From Thermoplasmata archaeon (lineage in GTDB: Archaea; Thermoplasmatota; Thermoplasmata; GCA-020350865): 64,000 nt of DNA. The notes below the pieces were generated by a model. The model was not told the DNA's origin. It ran no database searches and saw nothing but the letters and a program-made list of their open reading frames with translations. Both the position numbers and the translations under genes were made by a program. The stretch is taken from NCBI GenBank assembly GCA_020348445.1, contig CP070751.1:2197613-2261612 (forward strand), read 5' to 3'. This document shows positions 56,062-62,980 of the stretch, piece after piece. The stretch's first letter is position 1. The number at the start of each line of letters is the position of its first letter.

Positions 56062-58749
56062 CTACATCCCTATAAAAGTGAATTTCGTGGTGTCCGAAGT
56101 CGATATCTGATAACCCTCCGTCATCTCCAAGACGGTATCGAAAGCACCTTCGGGCATTACAGTTGAATGCCAATACCACCGCTGTTTACTAATATTAAAA
56201 TAATTGATGCCCTCACACTCAGGAATGTTAATGCAATACCAGTCTGCCATGTGGTTATTATCCATTTTCAGCGGTATCCCCATTGTATCATATCCATCAG
56301 AATATTCCTCAGCCCAAATCCCGATGCTGTATGTGCTCGCACCCTTGATACCGAGGGCGTTGAAAGGAACCACCATGTAATACAACCTTTTTCCTGGATT
56401 GTTTGCCCCTGCACCGACATGGGTGGCGGTGTTGTTTCCAAAACCAACAGGGGGGTCAACCCGATAATAATTAAAATTAAAATCTCCAAAAAAGCCATCC
56501 CTAGTATTTGAATGATAAATCTCGTAATAATCTCCGGGGGCCATACATAATGGCTCCTGCCAGGTCAGGTTCACATCTCCATTTGCTTCAACTGTAGCTT
56601 CAAGGCTCTTCCCATCGAACATCGGGTCAAATCCTGCAAATCCGCTGTTGTCATCGAAACTTATCATAGCCCCAGGCAAACCAGTGAATGTATAGTTAGT
56701 TATGCTGTCGAATTTCACCTCATAGCCTTCGCCGACGGTAATCTGTGTACTGTTATTTCCACCATCCCCGTATTTCATCCAAATGTGTTTTACAGGATCC
56801 ATATATTTGATGTATCTAGCGTTCATGTCTCTTAGATAATAATCTGTGGTCGTGTTCATGGTCTCTAATGGTTCCAGAGGCAGAGAGAAGGTTGATACCC
56901 CTTTTGGGAAACTCTTCGTCCATTTCCCTACAGTTCTGCTGGTTCTACTCACTCTACCGACAACGTTCACAGCCCTTATAATGTAGTAATATTGCTGTTC
57001 GTAGTTGGAATTATTATCATCAGGAAATGCAGCTTTTGTATCATTCCATATAGTTCTTAATGGTATGGGAGACATCTCGCCTGATTCATTATCACTTGAG
57101 GTGTTAACCCATACAGTATTGAAATCGAATCCTGTCTGAGATGATGAGCGGTATATCAAATAATGATCGAGGCCTAAAGTTGAGGGTGGATCCCAATATA
57201 GTATCACATCATTCCCATCAAAGCTCACATTTATATAGAGGATGGGGGGCGGTGGCGGAGGAACCAGCACTGTTAATTCGCAAGTATCTGTATCTATTGA
57301 TCCGTTATTGTCTATTACTCTTAAGGTCGCAATGAAAGAGTCATTTACATCATAGGTATATGTTGGGACAGGACCGAATGCGTCTGGTTGAGACCCGATC
57401 TCCCACCAAAGTCCATCGCTTGCATCAAAGTCCCATTCGTAGGTTATTATTGTGCCGTCAGGATCATAAGAGGCTGAGCCATTGAACTGCACAACATCCC
57501 CTATGTTCACAGTTTGGTCAGGACCTGCATCTGCAACTGGAGGTTGATTAGAGGGATCAGGTACACTTAATTTTATTAACCATATATCCCGATCGCCGGG
57601 ACCATATGACATTGTATTTACCGCGATAATGTAATTATTATCCGAAGTCTGCTGAGCTGAAAAACTCCCGTCTGGTTCATCTCCACCAAAGGTTTTATTC
57701 CACTCCTCATTACCAGAACTATTGGTTTTTATAAGCCATGAGTCTTTGCTACCCGAGCCATAGGATTCTGTGTTTCCACTCAGGATATAACCACCATCGG
57801 AAGTGATACGGACTGAATGGCCCTGATCGTCAGAACTCCCACCAAAGGTCTTATTCCATTGTTCATCACCTAAACTGTCGGTTTTTATCAGCCATACATC
57901 CTCGCCGCCAGAACCATACGATCTTACAATACCGGTAATTATAAAGCCTCCATCAGAGGTCTGCTGGACTGAATTTCCGATTTCGCCCTCACTTCCACCA
58001 AAGGTCTTATTCCATTGCTCATTGCCTAAGCTATCAGTTTTTATCAGCCACACATCATGACTACCAGCACCATAAGACTCTGTTTCACCTGCGATTATAT
58101 AACCACTATCAGAAGTTTGCAGAACTGATCTACCTTCATCTCTAATATATCCTCCTTTACCGAAGATTCTATCCCACTGCTCATTACCGGAAGAATCGGT
58201 TTTTATAAGCAATATATCAGTCTTGGAGCCAGTACCATCCTTGACTTTTCCAACAATTATATAGCCATCATCAGAAGTTTGCTGGACAGAGTATCCTTCA
58301 TCACCTTCTCCTCTCTTGTCGAAAGTTTTATTCCACTGCTCATTACCCGAAGAATCGGTTTTTATAAGCCATATATCCTCAGTGCCACCACTATAAGTCC
58401 CTGTTTGGCCAGTTATTATATAACCCCCATCAGAAGTCTGCTTGGTAGAATAACCTGCATCATAAATATCTCTATTAAAGGTTTTATTCCATTGTTCATT
58501 ACCCAATGAATCCGTTTTAATTAACCATACATCTCCGCCCCAGACACCATAGGAGGTTGTAGACCCTCCGAGAATATAGCCCCCATCAGAAGTCTGTTGG
58601 ACAGAATGTGCTCCATCATTACCGGTTCCACCAAAGATTTTACCCCATTGGATCTCTGGTTGAGCGGTTACATCCTCTGGCACTTCTACCGTAAAAACAG
58701 CAGTAATCATCATAGCAAACAACACTAAGCTCACAAGTTTAGATTTCAT
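56062..58749 (-). CDS. Secreted seven-repeat beta-propeller protein with PKD and type-B modules
   Basis: After a signal peptide (1-29) come seven repeats of about 52 residues with the pattern GNEQWNKTF, SVQQTSDGGYIIxG and DVWLIKTDS, most likely one seven-bladed propeller (about 32-400). A PKD domain follows (NQPPVADAGPDQTVNIGD, FNGSASYDPDG, YEWDFD; about 405-497). A Pro run then leads into the type-B module (about 500-895, ending KFTFIGM). It is the only type-B protein here without a beta-helix, showing that the C-terminal module is exchangeable between scaffolds. The coding strand contains six to seven strong direct repeats from the propeller. Confidence 0.83.
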   Translation of the reverse strand: MKSKLVSLVLFAMMITAVFTVEVPEDVTAQPEIQWGKIFGGTGNDGAHSVQQTSDGGYILGGSTTSYGVWGGDVWLIKTDSLGNEQWNKTFNRDIYDAGYSTKQTSDGGYIITGQTGTYSGGTEDIWLIKTDSSGNEQWNKTFDKRGEGDEGYSVQQTSDDGYIIVGKVKDGTGSKTDILLIKTDSSGNEQWDRIFGKGGYIRDEGRSVLQTSDSGYIIAGETESYGAGSHDVWLIKTDSLGNEQWNKTFGGSEGEIGNSVQQTSDGGFIITGIVRSYGSGGEDVWLIKTDSLGDEQWNKTFGGSSDDQGHSVRITSDGGYILSGNTESYGSGSKDSWLIKTNSSGNEEWNKTFGGDEPDGSFSAQQTSDNNYIIAVNTMSYGPGDRDIWLIKLSVPDPSNQPPVADAGPDQTVNIGDVVQFNGSASYDPDGTIITYEWDFDASDGLWWEIGSQPDAFGPVPTYTYDVNDSFIATLRVIDNNGSIDTDTCELTVLVPPPPPPILYINVSFDGNDVILYWDPPSTLGLDHYLIYRSSSQTGFDFNTVWVNTSSDNESGEMSPIPLRTIWNDTKAAFPDDNNSNYEQQYYYIIRAVNVVGRVSRTSRTVGKWTKSFPKGVSTFSLPLEPLETMNTTTDYYLRDMNARYIKYMDPVKHIWMKYGDGGNNSTQITVGEGYEVKFDSITNYTFTGLPGAMISFDDNSGFAGFDPMFDGKSLEATVEANGDVNLTWQEPLCMAPGDYYEIYHSNTRDGFFGDFNFNYYRVDPPVGFGNNTATHVGAGANNPGKRLYYMVVPFNALGIKGASTYSIGIWAEEYSDGYDTMGIPLKMDNNHMADWYCINIPECEGINYFNISKQRWYWHSTVMPEGAFDTVLEMTEGYQISTSDTTKFTFIGM

Positions 58750-58942
58750 TTTCCATCTTCCCCTATACTCCGCAGTTCCCTCTCGTATTCCTAATGAAAA
58801 ACGAGTATAAATGAAGTGTGGAATGATTTTTGCCTATTATTTATTGTTAATGGAAATTTGTCTGTATCCATTACCTCCTATCTAAAAAAATTATGGCATC
58901 CAATATATATAAATCCTTCTTGATTTTCCTCGAAAATAGTCT
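58750..58942 (-). promoter_or_regulatory. Promoter region of the 56062 gene
   Basis: It holds a TTTATATATATTG box on the minus strand (58902-58914) and an ATAAATAATAG stretch nearer the gene. No array operator was found here. A Shine-Dalgarno-like AGGAGGTAATG at 58869-58879 does not lead to a convincing gene. Confidence 0.4.
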
Positions 58943-59038
58943 TTAAAGTGGTACCTGCCAAACATCATCTACCCGGGAATGAATATAGTATCCCTTTCCA
59001 ATCTCGTCACAAATTGATCTATCTGTGCTTCTGTTCTA
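58943..59038 (-). pseudogene. Second orphan type-A C-terminal tail downstream of a type-B gene
   Basis: Immediately past the 59042 stop, this strand reads NRSTDRSICDEIGKGYYIHS, then RVDDVWQVPL and TAA (58943-58945). It matches the type-A ending (FEIGRGYYIHSKV, W-x-VPL) in frame over about 25 residues. An in-frame TAG bounds it on the upstream side, and there is no start codon. Confidence 0.85.
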
Positions 59039-59041
59039 ATA

Positions 59042-61837
59042 TTATTTCCCGATAAAAGTGAATTTCGTGGCGCTTGAAGTCGATATCTGATAACCTACCG
59101 ACATCTTTAAAACTGTATCAAAAGCTCCCTCGGGCATCACAGTTGAATGCCAACACCACCGCTGCTTGCTGTTATTAAAATAGTTGATCCCAACGGTATC
59201 AGGGATGTTGTCGCAGTACCAATCTGCAGTATAGTTTTCTTTGAGTTTCAGCGGAATGCCAAACGAATCATATCCTCTTGAATATTCTTCAGTCCAAATC
59301 CCGATGCTGTAAGTACTCGTTCCTCTATCACCGGTAACGTTGAAAGGAACAACCAAATAATACAACCGCGCACCTGGATTTGCGGCCTGTGCATCAATAT
59401 GGGTTGCTGTGTTGTTTCCATAGTTTACAATAGGACAAGCAAGGAAATAATCCTCATCAAATGTTCCAAAAAAACCATCCCTTCTGTTCGAATAATATAC
59501 CTCGTACCAACCACCTACACCCATGCCTATTGGTTCTTTCCAAATTATAGATACATTTCCATCAGGCTCAACAGAAACTGTTAGGTTTTTTGATTCAGAG
59601 CTTGTATTGAACCCAAGAAATCCAGTATCATTATTGAAACTAATCATTGCCCCAGGCAAGCCAGTGAAAGTGTAATTGGTCTGGCTGCTAAATTTCACCT
59701 CATAACCTTCGCCCACAATAATCTGCCTATCGTTATTCCCACCATCTCCATGTTTCATCCAGGTGTGAGTTGTGGAGTTCATCCATTTTATGTACGTAGC
59801 GTTCATGTCATTAAGTAAATAGTCAACTGTAATCGGCTGCAAGGGTTCCAATGGCAAAGAGAAGGTTGATACATCCTTCAAGAAAGTCTTTGTCCATTTA
59901 CCAACTGTTCTGCTGGTTGCGCTCACCTGATTACGGTCGTTAAAGGCTCGTATAACATAGTAATACTCTTCATTATAATTTGTAGCATTTCCTGGGAATG
60001 CGGCATTGGTATCGTTCCACATCGTTCTCTCGGGATTTAGTGTTGTTTCATCTGGTTCCATATCTGTTAAGGTATTAATCCATGGAGAACTAAAATCGAA
60101 ATTAGTTGGATCTTTTGAACGATAAATCAAATACGGGTCGAAGTCTTGATCTGATGGTGGATCCCAATTAAGGGTCACATTTTTCTTGTCCGGGCTTACA
60201 TTAATGTAAAGGATTGGGGGTGGTAAAGGCGGTATCGATGCTTCAAAAAGCTCCAACAATGGGTAATTATCTTGGCTGTCAGCATCTATAACATATGGAT
60301 TCTTACCACCACCTGCAACTGATCCATTATCAACTATGCCATCCCTTCCCACCAAATTTTGCTCTCGTCCCAGATAATCGTCATACGCCCCTTCACTTGG
60401 TTCATCGAAATCTGACCAGTAATTACCGCCTGAAGGATAAGAATCGTCCCAGAAATTATCGTTCATATCATCGAATGCTTGATCGGTATTATTAATAATA
60501 TTGTTATGATATATTCTATTATTTGATGATGATTCGAGCGTGATGCCACGCAAATAGTTCAATATTATAGTATTGTTTTTAATAATGTTATTGTTCGAGT
60601 CTCTAATGAAGATGCCCCAACCGTTCCAATATGCTTTGTTGCTGGTTATAGTGTTATTATTTGAAGACCACGAAAGAGAGATGCTATAAAAATTATAAGA
60701 TAAATTGTTTCCTCGCACATTGTTATTGTTACATGAACCGCGAAGCTCAACTCCCTTATTGCTATACGAAACATTATTGTCTTTTATATTATTGTTTGAT
60801 GATGAGTGAAGACTTATACCCTCCGTGCCTCCAAGGGGTACATCATTGTTTGTGATATTGCTGTTTGATATCGAGATGAGTTTGATACCAGAAACGCTAT
60901 CTGAAACCTTATTCCCAGTGATGTTGTTCCCACTGGAATACCAGAACATTATAGTATCATAGTTATCTGAGACGTTGTTGTTTGTAATATTAATATTCGT
61001 GGAGAATGCAACATTTATTCCTATCGTAGTGTCATTTATATGCAAGTTTTTCGCGTTGATATCTGAACAATTGACAAGAATCAATTGTCCAACGGGTATC
61101 CCATCGATATTAAAGCCGCTGCAATCCTTATAGTAATACAAAGGCTTTCCGTTTATAATATTATTAGTTGGTATATCGTGAGAATTGAAGTGTGACAGTT
61201 GATCTCCTCCTAAGCGAATACCACCGGGAGCTATGTTGTTGCTTATAATAGTGTTGTTGAATGAATAATAAACGTAAATACCCCATCGACTATCCCATGT
61301 TGTAACTTTATTATCTGTAATGTTGTTGTTATCGGAATAATCAAGATAGATGCCACATAGGGTCGATACATTATTGCTTACGATAATGTTGTTTGATGAA
61401 TCATCAAGATGGATTCCCCACCTGTTTAATGATATGTTGTTGTTCATAATACTACAATTCTGGACATTGTTTAATTTTATACCTTCTTTAGGAATTGGGT
61501 CACTCCCTATAAGAGTAAATCCTGTGATATTCACCCAATCCTCAGTAATTGTAATAACATCATCAAATAATCCATCGATTATCGTCGTATCCTGATTTTC
61601 CCCTGTCAAATTTATTGTCTTGTTCACTATTATATTTTCATAATAGGTCCCGCTATAGACATAGACTGTATCCCCATCCTTACTTGCATTTATCGCATCC
61701 TGTATTGTGGGATAATCAGTGGGAACATAGATTGTTGCAGCACTGGAGGTTGGTATTAAATTGTTATCAGGAATAATCAACATAGTAATCGATATGATAA
61801 AAAGCATGCTAACTATAATAGATGAGCGTTTTAACAA
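59042..61837 (-). CDS. Secreted NosD beta-helix protein with type-B C-terminal module
   Basis: A 931-aa protein. The start is TTG 61837 with AGGAGAG 6-7 nt upstream; an in-frame stop lies just before it. The signal LKRSSIIVSMLFIISITMLI matches the 39628 protein's upstream open frame (LKRSYVIVSVLF). TIYVPTDYPTIQDAINASKD opens the helix and SYPSGGNYWSDF closes it. The type-B module fills about 539-931 and ends KFTFIGK. The conserved DWYCDNIPD cysteine of type-B modules is present, with a second in RWCWHS. Confidence 0.84.
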   Translation of the reverse strand: MLKRSSIIVSMLFIISITMLIIPDNNLIPTSSAATIYVPTDYPTIQDAINASKDGDTVYVYSGTYYENIIVNKTINLTGENQDTTIIDGLFDDVITITEDWVNITGFTLIGSDPIPKEGIKLNNVQNCSIMNNNISLNRWGIHLDDSSNNIIVSNNVSTLCGIYLDYSDNNNITDNKVTTWDSRWGIYVYYSFNNTIISNNIAPGGIRLGGDQLSHFNSHDIPTNNIINGKPLYYYKDCSGFNIDGIPVGQLILVNCSDINAKNLHINDTTIGINVAFSTNINITNNNVSDNYDTIMFWYSSGNNITGNKVSDSVSGIKLISISNSNITNNDVPLGGTEGISLHSSSNNNIKDNNVSYSNKGVELRGSCNNNNVRGNNLSYNFYSISLSWSSNNNTITSNKAYWNGWGIFIRDSNNNIIKNNTIILNYLRGITLESSSNNRIYHNNIINNTDQAFDDMNDNFWDDSYPSGGNYWSDFDEPSEGAYDDYLGREQNLVGRDGIVDNGSVAGGGKNPYVIDADSQDNYPLLELFEASIPPLPPPILYINVSPDKKNVTLNWDPPSDQDFDPYLIYRSKDPTNFDFSSPWINTLTDMEPDETTLNPERTMWNDTNAAFPGNATNYNEEYYYVIRAFNDRNQVSATSRTVGKWTKTFLKDVSTFSLPLEPLQPITVDYLLNDMNATYIKWMNSTTHTWMKHGDGGNNDRQIIVGEGYEVKFSSQTNYTFTGLPGAMISFNNDTGFLGFNTSSESKNLTVSVEPDGNVSIIWKEPIGMGVGGWYEVYYSNRRDGFFGTFDEDYFLACPIVNYGNNTATHIDAQAANPGARLYYLVVPFNVTGDRGTSTYSIGIWTEEYSRGYDSFGIPLKLKENYTADWYCDNIPDTVGINYFNNSKQRWCWHSTVMPEGAFDTVLKMSVGYQISTSSATKFTFIGK

Positions 61838-61899
61838 TTTAACTCTCTCCTAAGGATGGTATTATTCACTTAATTGCACCTTTTCCTTACATTATACAA

Positions 61900-61935
61900 T
61901 ATTTATATATATACATGTTTCACATGATTTTGAAG
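61900..61935 (-). promoter_or_regulatory. Promoter with CATGT inverted repeat upstream of the 59042 gene
   Basis: On the minus strand CATGTGAAACATG (61914-61926) is a perfect 5-bp inverted repeat with a 3-nt spacer. It is followed by TATATATATAAATATT. Preceding GAATCTTTATGAACCTTCAAAAT matches the element at the 39628 promoter. Confidence 0.55.
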
Positions 61936-61954
61936 GTTCATAAAGATTCCGAGC

Positions 61955-62001
61955 CTAAAAATGAATAAGAAGATGCTAGGATTTGTTATATTCCTAGCAT
62001 C
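61955..62001 (-). terminator. Hairpin terminator of the 62042 small gene
   Basis: GATGCTAGGA (61972-61981) and TCCTAGCATC (61992-62001) form a perfect 10-bp stem with a 10-nt loop. On the minus strand TTCTTATTCATTTTT follows. It is the strongest of the four small-gene terminators. Confidence 0.7.
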
Positions 62002-62041
62002 TACGAGTTATGTTTTCAATAGGATAGTTGGTCTACTTCTA

Positions 62042-62530
62042 TTAATCATAGCCGACTGCATCAATCTCTGGTCCATAGATTGTATCCCCTGGGCCAGTTG
62101 AGCCAGTCTCACCATTTATGTTGACAAAGCGCCAAAAGCTAGTAGGGGTAGTTCCTGTAGTAAAGTTATTGACCACTAAATCACTATGTCCACCTGTTCC
62201 TACGCAACTATCTCCCCAATCAGCTCTCCAAACTTCGATATAATAGTTCTCATCTTGTCCAGAACCTTGGGTTCCGTACACCCTAAGTATTGTAGAATCT
62301 GGTATTCCGACAAATCCAAAATCGAGCCATAGGTCTCCGGTTGCAGGATCGGGGATATTTGTCCCAACAGTTGCATAAGTAGTATCTGGTTCATCGAGTG
62401 CTTCTTCGGGATTCTCACAATCTGTATATGCATATACCGTTCCTGCATAGGTCCCAATTGCAACAGCTGAACCGCTCAATAGAATAGTTGCAATCAATAA
62501 TGTTCCAAATATCGCAATGTATTTTCTCAT
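62042..62530 (-). CDS. Small secreted protein of the 'PEIDAVGY' family
   Basis: The frame opens at GTG 62542, but this lies inside the Shine-Dalgarno GGAGGTGAT. ATG 62530 is therefore the start (162 aa). The signal peptide ends LSGSAVA. The mature part has TDCENPEEALDEPDTTYATVG, PATGDLWLDFGFVGIPD and LRVYGTQGSG, and ends DTIYGPEIDAVGYD. By eye it is most similar to the 46391 protein, and the two also share operator and leader, so the whole promoter-gene unit appears duplicated. Confidence 0.82.
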   Translation of the reverse strand: MRKYIAIFGTLLIATILLSGSAVAIGTYAGTVYAYTDCENPEEALDEPDTTYATVGTNIPDPATGDLWLDFGFVGIPDSTILRVYGTQGSGQDENYYIEVWRADWGDSCVGTGGHSDLVVNNFTTGTTPTSFWRFVNINGETGSTGPGDTIYGPEIDAVGYD

Positions 62531-62777
62531 ATTCTTTATCACCTCCTCCCTTATCTAGGATTTTTATTTATACCTCACCTCACCATCTATTATCTTACAG
62601 CCCAAAAATATCAAAGGGCTGGTTCTAATAAGTATCAACTGGAATATCATGGTAATATCCTTCCTCTTCCGCTTTTTTATCACCTCCGTCCTCTTCATGT
62701 TTTTTGATGGCGTAATCACATTTCAAGAGGTAATGTTTCCCAACATGCCTTCCAATGCATAACAGTTGCTAGGCGAT
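62531..62777 (-). promoter_or_regulatory. Long conserved 5' leader of the 62042 small gene
   Basis: It contains a hairpin CAGCCC/GGGCTG (62598-62621) and a second full Shine-Dalgarno GGAGGTGAT (62679-62687). The GC-rich box of the other leaders is degraded here (62570-62582). The whole region matches 46898-47149 by eye. Confidence 0.55.
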
Positions 62778-62821
62778 GTATAAAAACGTTTTGTGGAACG
62801 TTCCGCAAAAGATTTTTATAC
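62778..62821. promoter_or_regulatory. Class I dyad promoter-operator (GGAACGTTCC type), copy 2
   Basis: A 44-bp palindrome. TATAAAAA (62779-62786, plus strand) and TTTTTATA (62813-62820, TATAAAAA on the minus strand) flank a core with a perfect GGAACGTTCC (62795-62804) inside a 22-bp near-dyad. Both TATA centres are 17 bp from the dyad centre at 62799.5. Confidence 0.7.
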
Positions 62822-62980
62822 TAGAAAATGTCCAGATAATAAAGTTATGCCAATTAGGGGAGAGGTAAGGAAATAATAGGTTGCCTAGCGGTCTGGAGTA
62901 TACTTTTTCACATGGTTAGTATTGAAATCTTAGAAGATGAGTTAAATCGTTTATCAATTTCCACTTTAGATTAAACCTGA
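62822..62980. other. Spacer between the class I operator and the partial NosD gene
   Basis: 159 nt. The first part, TAGAAAATGTCCAGATAA (about 62822-62839), is shared with the 47190 region. The rest shows no gene, hairpin or type-A relic. Confidence 0.35.

Noticed and set aside
55951..56166. Plus-strand frame of 71 codons starting in the repeat next to the 55893 operator
   Set aside because: It runs into the antisense of the conserved type-B end of the 56062 gene, and the matching repeat at 51041 hits a stop after about 14 codons.
58791..58871. A 26-codon frame (MDTDKFPLTINN and onward) after AGGAGGTA in the 56062 promoter region
   Set aside because: The Shine-Dalgarno overlaps or touches the ATG, and no related peptide is seen upstream of the other surface genes.
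39538..59038. Insertion sequence or transposon as the cause of module exchange
   Set aside because: No transposase, terminal inverted repeats or target duplications were seen around the relics; homologous recombination between shared helix sequences is enough.
23660..61837. Short-period repeats rich in NNISNN-type codons that might suggest a CRISPR array or satellite DNA
   Set aside because: They lie in long open minus-strand frames and have the 22-24 residue period of beta-helix turns, with no exact repeat-spacer structure.
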